From Haloferula sp. BvORR071 (GTDB taxonomy: Bacteria > Verrucomicrobiota > Verrucomicrobiia > Verrucomicrobiales > Akkermansiaceae), in assembly GCF_000739615.1 (NCBI RefSeq), contig NZ_BATP01000039.1, positions 1 through 64,000 on the forward strand: a DNA stretch of 64,000 bases, read 5' to 3'. Below the pieces are notes generated by a model, which made no database searches, had not been told where the DNA came from, and saw nothing but the letters and a program-made list of their open reading frames with translations. Position 1 is the stretch's first letter. The number at the start of each line of letters is the position of its first letter. Positions 17,336 to 24,952 of this stretch are shown here, one piece after another. Position numbers and translations under genes: made by a program.

Positions 17336-19279
17336 TTATTTCTTCCCCTCGGTGATCCCGGGCCAGTTGTCGGTCCGGAAGGGCTCGGCGGGCAGGCCCT
17401 CCTTGTTGAAGAGGGTCGCCACCGGGTTGGAGGCCCAGGCGTAGCGCACTGCCACCGGGGCGCTGACCTGCGGGGAGGACACAACCACCGTGTTCCCATC
17501 GATCTTGGCGTCCGCCCAGACGAACTTTTTGTCCTCACCGGCGATGGCGAAGCTCGCCAGCTCGCCGCTCTTCGCGACCAGACCGCCTCCGATGCTGTCG
17601 AAGCTCAGGCGCATCGCGCTGCCTTCGACCTTGGCTTCCTTGAATTCCGGACCGGCGGCCACGACCTGCTTGCCGTAGGTCTTGGCCAAGGCCTGCAAAG
17701 CCAGACGCTTGCCCACGTCCTGCTTGTTGCGCGGGTGGATGTCGTTGGCCTCGCCGATGTCGATGATCGTGGCGATCCCGCTGTGCGGCACCTTCTTGGC
17801 GGTCAGAGACTGGGCCTCGCGGAGTTCAGCCCACTCGGACTCACCGGGCTCGGGCAGGATCTTGGTGAAGTTCGCCAGTTGGACGATGTAGAAGGGGAAG
17901 TCACCCTGGCCGAAGCGCTTGCGCCAGTCGCCGATCATCGCCGGCAGGAGCGTGCGGTACTGGGCTGCGCGGGAAGCGTTGCTCTCACCCTGATACCAGA
18001 TCGCACCCTTGATGCCAAAGGGCAGCAGCGGGGAGATCATCGAATTGTAGAGGACCGTCGGGATGTTCGGGTTCTGGCCCATGCGCTTCGGAAAGGCGGG
18101 AACCTTCTGGAGATCGGCGCTGGTCTTGTAATGCCAAGCTCCGGCGAGGGAGACCGGGGACTGGCCGTCCATGGTCAGCTTCATCGAATCAGGAGAGCCG
18201 GTGAAACCGCCGTTGCCATTGATGTCGAGCACCCGCACGGCAATCGAGTTGGCCCCGGCCTTCAGCACACCGGCGGGAATCTTGTAGGAGCGACCCTTCA
18301 TGAAGCCGTCGGTCGCGCCGACTTGGCGGCCGTTCACCCACGCGGTGTCCTCATCATCGATCGGGCCGAGGTTGAGGACAGCCTCCTTACCCGCGGCGGC
18401 GGCAGGAATGTCGACGCTGCGGCGGAACCACGCCACACCGTCGAAATTGGCCAGTTCGGCCACATTCGAGCCGCTCCACGCGGCTGGTTGGGTCATTTCC
18501 GGCCAAGAGCTGTCGGCAAACTCCGCAGCGGACCACTTCTTGGCATCTGGGTCATTCTTCGCGTACCATTCCTCTTGGAGGGCAGCCTCGCCGGAGGAGG
18601 ATTTGGACTGCCGTTCAAGGTCTTCCATCGCCTGGTTGAAGTCCTGGAGCGGGGTCAGGGCCTCCTTGCTGGTCCATGCTTCGGCAATGGTGCCGCCCCA
18701 AGACGTGTGGAGCAGGCCGATTGGCACGCCCAGTTCCTTGTGAAGCTCACGGCCGAAGAAGTAGCCCACGGCGGTGAAACTCCCGGCGGTTTTTGGAGAG
18801 CAAACCTGCCAACCGTCACTGGAGAAGCTAGCCTTTGGGTCGGCGGAGGTGACGTGAGGAATGAGGAGATGGCGGATCTGGGGGAAATTGGCCTCGGCGA
18901 TTTCTGTCTGGGCGTTGTTCGAATTGGAGAGCACCCATTCCATGTTCGACTGGCCGGAGCAGATCCAGACGTCACCTACCAAGACATCCTTCAGCGTCAC
19001 GCTTTCCGGGCCTTCCACGCTCAGGGTGTAGGGGCCGCCGGCTGGAAGCGCGGGGAGGGTGGCAAGCCACTTGCCGTCGGCCCCGGCCTTCGCCTCCGCA
19101 GTTTTCCCGGCGATGCTCACTTTCACGGTCGAGCCCGCCTGGGTCCAGCCCCAGACCGCGTCCTGCTGGTCGCGCTGGAGCACCATGTTGTCGGTGAAAA
19201 CCGGGGATAGGAAGGGCTCCGCGGCGGAGGCGATCGAGATGGCAAAAACAGCGGCGGCGGTCGGGTACAGAGGTCTCAT
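17336..19279 (-). CDS. Exported sialate O-acetylesterase (SGNH, SASA family)
   Basis: Start ATG 19279 (GTG 19285 is possible) gives 647 residues with a signal peptide (MRPLYPTAAAVFAISIASAAE). The SASA fold is split around an inserted GH2-like sugar-binding jelly roll (about 250-370: VAWFRRSVDIPAA ... AWVNGRQVG). The catalytic Ser is in WICSGQSNMEW (near residue 110). GAIWYQGESNA (near 425) is the family's second block, and the Asp-x-x-His end is in GEANDIHPRNKQDVG (near 505-520). The family removes O-acetyl esters from sialic acids and other acetylated glycans, fitting the neighbouring exported glycan-degrading enzymes. Confidence 0.92.
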   Translation of the reverse strand: MRPLYPTAAAVFAISIASAAEPFLSPVFTDNMVLQRDQQDAVWGWTQAGSTVKVSIAGKTAEAKAGADGKWLATLPALPAGGPYTLSVEGPESVTLKDVLVGDVWICSGQSNMEWVLSNSNNAQTEIAEANFPQIRHLLIPHVTSADPKASFSSDGWQVCSPKTAGSFTAVGYFFGRELHKELGVPIGLLHTSWGGTIAEAWTSKEALTPLQDFNQAMEDLERQSKSSSGEAALQEEWYAKNDPDAKKWSAAEFADSSWPEMTQPAAWSGSNVAELANFDGVAWFRRSVDIPAAAAGKEAVLNLGPIDDEDTAWVNGRQVGATDGFMKGRSYKIPAGVLKAGANSIAVRVLDINGNGGFTGSPDSMKLTMDGQSPVSLAGAWHYKTSADLQKVPAFPKRMGQNPNIPTVLYNSMISPLLPFGIKGAIWYQGESNASRAAQYRTLLPAMIGDWRKRFGQGDFPFYIVQLANFTKILPEPGESEWAELREAQSLTAKKVPHSGIATIIDIGEANDIHPRNKQDVGKRLALQALAKTYGKQVVAAGPEFKEAKVEGSAMRLSFDSIGGGLVAKSGELASFAIAGEDKKFVWADAKIDGNTVVVSSPQVSAPVAVRYAWASNPVATLFNKEGLPAEPFRTDNWPGITEGKK

Positions 19280-19401
19280 GAGCACGAGCTAAACGCGCCC
19301 GCGGGGAAATTCCTTCACCAAGCGCCGGGCAAAGTGGGACATCAGAGTTCCCCGCTTCTTGATGCTCGTTAGACCTTAAGGGATTGCAAAGCTGAAATCC
19401 G

Positions 19402-19413
19402 GTGTATATACAC
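19402..19413. promoter_or_regulatory. Perfect 12-bp AT-core palindrome upstream of L,D-transpeptidase
   Basis: GTGTATATACAC is fully palindromic and lies 18 bp before the ATG of the L,D-transpeptidase lipoprotein. It could be an operator or a -10-like element. No partner site was seen. Confidence 0.35.
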
Positions 19414-19431
19414 CCGCGCCCCGCCAGCCAC

Positions 19432-20091
19432 ATGAACCAGCCGTCGTCCCTTCTGAGCATTATTGCGGCCTCGCTCGCCCTGCTTCTCGCCAACTGCGCC
19501 AACAAGTCTGTGACCATGGGTCCGGACGGCAAGCCCGTGGATGCGAAAGGCAAGGCGACCAATCCCTTCCCGCCGGGAACCTACGATCATTTCAAAGCCG
19601 AGCCGGACTACCCCAAGACCATGCAGGTCTGGAAGAACGACAAGCTCCTTGCCGAGACCAATGCGGAGAACTCGCACATCGAGATCTCGCTGTCGAAGCA
19701 GCGCGGTTTCTTCATGAAGGGCGATGAGGTCGTGATCGACTACCCGGTTTCCAGCGGCGTGCCTTCGCGGCCGACACCTCCGGGCGACTACAAGATCCTT
19801 GAGAAGCAGATCGACAAGGCCTCCAACAACTATGGCAAGGCCTTCGACGCCGAAGGCAACCAAGTGGATGGCGAAACGCCAGCCGCAGTGCCGGAAGGCG
19901 GCAAGTTCGTCGGCTCGCCGATGCCCTACTGGATGCGCCTGACCTGGGATGGTGTGGGCCACCACATCGGGCCGCTCCCGAAGTCGCGCCGCCCGGCCTC
20001 GCATGCCTGCGTCCGCGGTCCCCGAGCCGTGATCCCGATCGTTTACGACAAGGTGAAGGTCGGCACGCCGGTCTCCGTGAAGGAGGACTGA
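19432..20091 (+). CDS. L,D-transpeptidase (YkuD-type) lipoprotein
   Basis: Start ATG 19432 gives a lipoprotein signal peptide with lipobox LLANC (acylated Cys22) and a 219-residue protein. The YkuD core begins around residue 80 (HIEISLSKQRGFFMKGDEVVIDYPVSSG). The catalytic signature is read at 177-195: HHIG...., then SHACVR, with nucleophile Cys193, His191 and Arg195. The canonical motif is SHGCVR, so Gly is replaced by Ala192 here. Family members make 3-3 peptidoglycan cross-links or attach proteins to peptidoglycan. The lipid anchor places it at a membrane face of the periplasm. Confidence 0.85.
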   Translation: MNQPSSLLSIIAASLALLLANCANKSVTMGPDGKPVDAKGKATNPFPPGTYDHFKAEPDYPKTMQVWKNDKLLAETNAENSHIEISLSKQRGFFMKGDEVVIDYPVSSGVPSRPTPPGDYKILEKQIDKASNNYGKAFDAEGNQVDGETPAAVPEGGKFVGSPMPYWMRLTWDGVGHHIGPLPKSRRPASHACVRGPRAVIPIVYDKVKVGTPVSVKED

Positions 20092-20257
20092 TAGCTGGCG
20101 CTCCGGAAAAATTTCCAGAGCTTCGCGGAACTCGCGTGTCTTGAAGGGCAGCGATGAAATCCCCGCGAAGCTTTGGGTGGTCGCCGTTTATCGGCCAGCA
20201 GGCAAGGATGGCCCAGGCTTCTGCAGCGATGAAGTGATCGTGCAGATTCCGGAGTAA
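20081..20257 (+). pseudogene. Possible C-terminal remnant of a deleted gene
   Basis: A frame without a plausible start is open from 20081 to TAA 20255-20257. Its second half reads like a protein C-terminus (KLWVVAVYRPAGKD, then CSDEVIVQIPE). It overlaps the end of the L,D-transpeptidase gene. The protein-like composition and absence of a start suggest a truncated gene end, but so short a stretch could be chance. Confidence 0.25.
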
Positions 20258-20263
20258 GAAAAA

Positions 20264-20289
20264 GCCCCGGGCGCTGCTGCGACCGGGGC
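20264..20289 (-). terminator. Intrinsic terminator of the cytochrome b562-like gene
   Basis: GCCCCGG at 20264-20270 pairs with CCGGGGC at 20283-20289. On the minus strand the stem is followed by a run of T (five of six), about 35 bp after the stop codon at 20324. Confidence 0.8.
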
Positions 20290-20323
20290 GGGGAATTTTC
20301 GGGAAATCCGTGAGGGGCGGGGC

Positions 20324-20746
20324 TTACTTCTCCTCTTCCATGAAGGCTTCGTGGCCTTCCTTCTTCTGGCCTTTGAGGGTGTCGACCAGCTTGGCGACGG
20401 CGGGCATGTCCTTCGCAAGATAGGCGGATTCCACTTCGCAGAGCGAGACGTAGAGCTTGCCCATCTGGGCTTTGTATTTGGCCAGCGCCTTCTCCTTTTC
20501 TTCCCCGGCCGGCATCTTCTCGAGCATCTCGGGGGTCATTGTGATCCCCTTGAGGACGAATCCCTGGGCTTCGCGTGCGCTGGCAGCGCCCTTTGCGGAG
20601 TCGGTCTCCTTCTTGAAGCTCTTGTAGACGTCGTTCAGCTTCTCCATCTCCTTGGCGAGCGGGGTGTCCTTTTCTTCGGCACCGGCACGCACCGGCCCGA
20701 AGACCGTGGCAACGAGGAGGATTGCGGGGAAAATCAGTTTCTTCAT
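20324..20746 (-). CDS. Cytochrome b562-like periplasmic four-helix protein
   Basis: ATG 20746 (ATG 20758 is possible) gives 140 residues: a signal peptide (MKKLIFPAILLVATVFGPVRAGA), then about 117 residues of charged amphipathic helices. The first mature helix PLAKEMEKLNDVYKSFKKE closely parallels the heme-ligating helix of E. coli cytochrome b562 (LEDNMETLNDNLKVIEK), keeping the axial Met (Met34). The last helix LKGQKKEGHEAFMEE parallels its C-terminal helix with the axial His (His132). Length and four-helix layout also match. Heme b binding is inferred from these two ligands. A role in periplasmic electron transfer is likely but unproven. Confidence 0.7.
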   Translation of the reverse strand: MKKLIFPAILLVATVFGPVRAGAEEKDTPLAKEMEKLNDVYKSFKKETDSAKGAASAREAQGFVLKGITMTPEMLEKMPAGEEKEKALAKYKAQMGKLYVSLCEVESAYLAKDMPAVAKLVDTLKGQKKEGHEAFMEEEK

Positions 20747-20890
20747 ACGCACGCGCATACAGCGTGGAGCGTGCCGAACTGTCAAGGGAGTGAGCCCGCG
20801 CCAGTTCGTCCAAGGTCCACGAGGCCTATGATTCACCGGGAAATCGCCACTTGATGATAAATCCTGCCATCGGGTGGCGCTCTCTCCACG

Positions 20891-21880
20891 ATGAAAGCAA
20901 TCGTCCCCTGCACACTGGCCGCACTCACCGTCGGAATCGCCACTGGTTGGATGCTAAGGGGAGACGGCGGTGCCGCTAAACCAGCTGTTGAGGTTGCCAA
21001 GGAAGCCAAGGCCGAGGATCGGACGGCTGCGCCGGGAGGGTCCGCGATTGCCGGCGATTCATCCGGGTCGGGCGAGAACCAGAAGTCACAGATCCGCGGC
21101 CCGAAGGACAAGCCGAAGGACATTTCTTCCGCGATCGCCGACGAGCACCTGGCGAAGATGATGGAAGGTATTAAGGAGCAGCACACGAAGCGCTCCGAGG
21201 CGCGGATCGCCGCGCTGACCGAGAAGCTGGGCCTGGATGCAGGGCAGCAGGCGAAGCTGCGCGAATACTTCGAGAAGACCAACCCGGCGACCACCATCAC
21301 GAAGGCTGGCGACGGGAAGGGCATCAAAATCGAGAGTAAGTCCACGGATTCCCCGGGCTCGCTGGAGGATGTGATGAAGAACCTGCTCAGCGCGGATCAG
21401 TCGGAGAAGTATGAGGAAATGAAGGAGACCGAGCGCAACCAGAAGATCGAGGCGCGGACCCTGCGCGAGATGGCCTCGCTGACCCAAGCGGTCGAACTCC
21501 GCGATGACCAGCGTCAGGCGGTTTACGATATATTGGAGAAGCAGGCGCGGACTGATGTGGAGGGCGGCGGTGCAGGCTCGCTTGCCATCGGCGGTCTCAT
21601 GGCCGGAGTAGCGCCGGTGATTGAATTCTCGGATCTCGGCGGCGGCGCGGCGATCGGTGGCGCGACGGTGACCTCGAATGTGGATGTCATGGCCATCAAG
21701 GCCGATGGTGGTCCCGAGGGCGGGAATATCGATCACGAGGCCACCATGAAGCAGATGGAGGAGCAGCGTAAGGCGAGCGTGGATAACAAGGTGAACAGCC
21801 TCGCCGGCGTGCTAGATGCCTCACAACTGGCGAAATACCGCCAGAGCCTGGAGCAGGGGCCGATGTTGTTCTCCCGTTGA
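20891..21880 (+). CDS. Membrane-anchored helical protein of unknown function
   Basis: The product is 329 residues. The N-terminus (MKAIVPCTLAALTVGIATGWML) is a signal anchor or uncleaved signal peptide. An Ala/Gly/Pro-rich linker follows, then charged amphipathic helices with repeated pattern: ARIAALTEKLGLDAGQQAKL ... LEDVMKNLLSADQSEKYEEM ... LTQAVELRDDQRQAVYDIL ... LAGVLDASQLAKYRQSLEQ. These 'LT..L.L...Q...' units resemble Spy/CpxP-like or rod-repeat helices that respond to periplasmic stress, but the LTxxQ signature is not exact. No enzyme motif is visible. It stands alone, 10 bp after a short ribosome-site-poor leader. Confidence 0.7.
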   Translation: MKAIVPCTLAALTVGIATGWMLRGDGGAAKPAVEVAKEAKAEDRTAAPGGSAIAGDSSGSGENQKSQIRGPKDKPKDISSAIADEHLAKMMEGIKEQHTKRSEARIAALTEKLGLDAGQQAKLREYFEKTNPATTITKAGDGKGIKIESKSTDSPGSLEDVMKNLLSADQSEKYEEMKETERNQKIEARTLREMASLTQAVELRDDQRQAVYDILEKQARTDVEGGGAGSLAIGGLMAGVAPVIEFSDLGGGAAIGGATVTSNVDVMAIKADGGPEGGNIDHEATMKQMEEQRKASVDNKVNSLAGVLDASQLAKYRQSLEQGPMLFSR

Positions 21881-22000
21881 GTGCTTCTCAGTCGTTGCTC
21901 CACTGCCACTCGGCATCAAGCGGGAGCCGGAGGGCAAGCCGGGGTCTTCATGGAGTAGGACTGACTTGCTTCTTTGGCTGCGGGACGGACACTTCAGCCC

Positions 22001-22228
22001 GTGATTCAGGAGGGCGACGTGGTAACGGCAGAGGTCATGCGCCTCGAATCGTACGGCGCCTACTTCGACCACGAAGGTATCTCAATCCTGGTGCTGGGGC
22101 CGGACGCTTCTCCGGGTGGTGATATTTTGGTGGAGGATCTCTTTAAAGTTGGCCAGCAGGCGAGGGTTCGGGTCGGTCACTTTGTTGAGAGCGATCAGCG
22201 ATTTCGTGGCTACATCCACGCGGAGTAG
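22001..22228 (+). CDS. Small S1-domain RNA-binding protein
   Basis: The frame is open from TTG 21974; GTG 22001 begins exactly at the domain and is preferred (75 residues). The whole product is one S1/OB fold: EGDVVTAEVMRLESYGAYFDHEG, a 'VEDLFKVGQQARVRVGHFVE' centre and a C-terminal RFRGYIHAE strand. S1 domains bind single-stranded RNA and occur in ribosomal protein S1, RNase and IF1-type proteins. The stand-alone form is probably a small RNA chaperone or translation-related factor. It lies 103 bp before mutS on the same strand; no functional link is evident. Confidence 0.65.
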   Translation: MIQEGDVVTAEVMRLESYGAYFDHEGISILVLGPDASPGGDILVEDLFKVGQQARVRVGHFVESDQRFRGYIHAE

Positions 22229-22331
22229 GGATTGGATTCGGAAAGACCGGGCGCGGGTTGCCGCTTTCAGCGCAAAGGAGGCAGGTCTTCCCCTTGCCTC
22301 CGGGCGCGGGGCTCCCCAAACTCCCGGGCAG

Positions 22332-24809
22332 ATGTCCGCACCGACGCTCACCCCGATGATGGCGCAGTATCAATCGATGCGCCGCTCGCTGCCTGACGAC
22401 GTGCTGCTGCTCTACCGGCTGGGCGACTTCTACGAGATGTTTTTTGAGGACGCGAAGACCGCCGCGCCGATCCTCAATGTCGCCCTGACCAAGCGCAACC
22501 TGATCCCGATGTGCGGGGTGCCCTACCACGCCGCGGACAACTACATCGCGCGCCTGGTGAAGGCCGGCAAGCGGGTTGCGATCGCCGAGCAAACCAGCGA
22601 GCCGAAGCCGGGGAAAATCGTGGAGCGTGAGATTGCACGGATCATCTCCGCCGGCTCGATCGTGGAGACCCATCTGCTGGATGACCAGCGGCCGAACTAC
22701 CTCGCCGCGGTGTTCCATCTCGGAAAGGTGAGGGGGCTTGCCTGCGTCGATCATTCCACCGGTGAGTTCACGGTCGCCGAGTTTGCCGACCAAGGCTTGC
22801 TCGATGATGAACTGGCACGCCTGACGCCTTCGGAGCTCCTCATTTCCGATGAGCAGATCGCGCTCTTCGGCGCGCTTGGCGCATCCCAGCCCTACGATGG
22901 CTACGCCTTCCTGCCGGATCCCGCACGGCAGATGCTGTGTGAGCACTTCGGGGTTCACTCGCTGGATGGCTATGGCTGCGGGGATGCCCACGCCGCGGTG
23001 GCTGCGGCCGGTGCGATCCTGCACTATCTGGTTCACCAGCTTCGCCGGCCCTGCGATCACCTGCGCTCGCTGCGGGTGCGTGAGAATGCCCGGCACGTGC
23101 TGATCGATGCCGCCTCGCAGCGCAACCTCGACCTGATCGACTCGCGCTCTGGCAAGAAGCATACCCTTCTCGGCGCGCTCGACCGCACCAAGACCCCGAT
23201 GGGCGCGCGCCTGCTGCGCGACTGGATCCTCCATCCGCTGCGTGATCGCGAGACTCTGGACAAGCGCCACGACTTCATCGCCGCGCTGCTGGCAGAGCCC
23301 TTCATTCTCTCGAAGTGCCGCGAGTCGCTGCAGGGCATCCGTGATATCGAACGCACGGTCGGCCGCCTGTCGCAGAGCGCGGGGAATGCGCGTGACCTGC
23401 AATCGCTTGCCTTCTCGCTGGGCCAAATCCCGGAATTGCTGGATGACTTGGCCTCGCTGTCCGCGCCGCCTTCCTCGCTGCCGCAGCCGCAGACCTTTCC
23501 TGAACTCGTCATTCACCTGAAGAACTCGCTCGTCGATGAACCACCCGCGATCCTCCGCGACGGTGGGATGATCCGCGACGGCCACTCGACCGAACTCGAC
23601 GAGCTGCGTTCACTCTCACGCGATGGCAAGTCGTGGATCGCCAAGCTCCAGGAAGACGAGCGCAAGCGTACCGGCATCGAGTCGCTGAAGGTGAAGTTCA
23701 ACAACGTCTTCGGTTACTTCATCGAGATCACTTCCTCGAAGCTGGCCAAAGTGCCGGACGACTACACGCGCAAGCAGACGATGGCGAACTGCGAGCGCTA
23801 CATCACCCCGGCGCTGAAAGAGATGGAGAACAAGGTGCTGGGCGCGGAGGAGCGCTCCAAGCAACTGGAGATGGAACTCTTCCTGCAACTCCGCGCGGAA
23901 GTCTGCGCGCACCTCGAGCCTTTGCAGCGCACGGCAGCAGCCATCGCTGAGATCGACGTGCTCTGTGGTCTGGCGGAGACGGCGCAGACGCACGGGCATG
24001 TGCGCCCGCTGCTGGACGATTCTCGTTCGCTCTCGATCGTGGACGGCCGCCACCCCGTGCTGGAGCAGACCCTGGTGGAAGAGAAGTTCGTGCCGAACGA
24101 CAGCACTTTCGATCCGGCCGATAGTCTCCTGCAGATTCTCACCGGGCCGAACATGGCTGGTAAGTCCACCTACATCCGCCAAGTCGCCTTGATCACACTG
24201 ATGGCGCAGGTCGGGGCCTTCGTGCCGGCCGAGAGTGCCGCGGTGGGCATGGTCGACCGCATCTTCTGCCGCGTCGGTGCTTCCGATGACCTCTCGCGCG
24301 GTCAATCCACCTTCATGGTGGAGATGAACGAGACCGCTCTCATCCTGAACCACGCCACCGACAAGTCGCTGGTGATCCTCGATGAGATCGGCCGCGGCAC
24401 CGCGACCTTCGACGGTCTCTCCATCGCCTGGGCCGTGGCCGAGCACCTGCACGATATCATCGGTTGCCGCACCCTCTTCGCCACCCACTACCACGAACTC
24501 ACCGACCTCGCGAACACCCGCCCGGCGGTCGCGAACTTCAACGTGGCGGTCCGGGAGTGGAACGACGAGATCATCTTCCTGCGCAAGATCCTGCCGGGTG
24601 CGGCGGACAAGAGTTACGGGATCCAGGTAGCCCGTCTCGCCGGCCTGCCCAAGCCGATCATCGAGCGGGCAAAGGCGATCCTGTCGCACCTTGAGCTGCA
24701 CTCGACCAAGCCGGATGCGAAGAAGCAGGGCCCGAAGGCGAAAAACACCCGCCAGCCCGCGATGCCCGAGCCGAATCCGCCGCAGATGGACTTGTTCGGC
24801 GAAATGTAG
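22332..24809 (+). CDS. mutS: DNA mismatch repair protein MutS
   Basis: ATG 22332 starts an 825-residue MutS (usual 800-870). The mismatch-reading Phe-x-Glu is at residues 33-35 (GDFYEMFFEDA). Connector, lever and clamp regions follow. The ATPase carries Walker A GPNMAGKSTYIRQ (near 607-619), FMVEMNE (signature), Walker B/D-loop LVILDEIGRGTATFDG and the H-loop FATHYHEL. The C-terminus ends in a short Lys/Pro tail (PPQMDLFGEM), the beta-clamp-interaction type. It recognises mispairs and recruits MutL, which is not in the window. Longer upstream frames are not needed. Confidence 0.98.
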   Translation: MSAPTLTPMMAQYQSMRRSLPDDVLLLYRLGDFYEMFFEDAKTAAPILNVALTKRNLIPMCGVPYHAADNYIARLVKAGKRVAIAEQTSEPKPGKIVEREIARIISAGSIVETHLLDDQRPNYLAAVFHLGKVRGLACVDHSTGEFTVAEFADQGLLDDELARLTPSELLISDEQIALFGALGASQPYDGYAFLPDPARQMLCEHFGVHSLDGYGCGDAHAAVAAAGAILHYLVHQLRRPCDHLRSLRVRENARHVLIDAASQRNLDLIDSRSGKKHTLLGALDRTKTPMGARLLRDWILHPLRDRETLDKRHDFIAALLAEPFILSKCRESLQGIRDIERTVGRLSQSAGNARDLQSLAFSLGQIPELLDDLASLSAPPSSLPQPQTFPELVIHLKNSLVDEPPAILRDGGMIRDGHSTELDELRSLSRDGKSWIAKLQEDERKRTGIESLKVKFNNVFGYFIEITSSKLAKVPDDYTRKQTMANCERYITPALKEMENKVLGAEERSKQLEMELFLQLRAEVCAHLEPLQRTAAAIAEIDVLCGLAETAQTHGHVRPLLDDSRSLSIVDGRHPVLEQTLVEEKFVPNDSTFDPADSLLQILTGPNMAGKSTYIRQVALITLMAQVGAFVPAESAAVGMVDRIFCRVGASDDLSRGQSTFMVEMNETALILNHATDKSLVILDEIGRGTATFDGLSIAWAVAEHLHDIIGCRTLFATHYHELTDLANTRPAVANFNVAVREWNDEIIFLRKILPGAADKSYGIQVARLAGLPKPIIERAKAILSHLELHSTKPDAKKQGPKAKNTRQPAMPEPNPPQMDLFGEM

Positions 24810-24952
24810 CTTAGCGCTGAATTGCGATTGCCCAAGAGCGAAGAAGCAATCTCAGGCCACCATGCGCAGCCTGCGCTTTTCATCCGGCTCGTGAACTGTT
24901 AGCGCTTCTCCCGTTCCGCGCGCTCCTCCCCGGGCTAGTCCACAGCGCACCC

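Noticed and set aside
20081-20257. A functional small gene in the gap after the L,D-transpeptidase
   Set aside because: No start codon fits the protein-like frame; listed only as a possible remnant.
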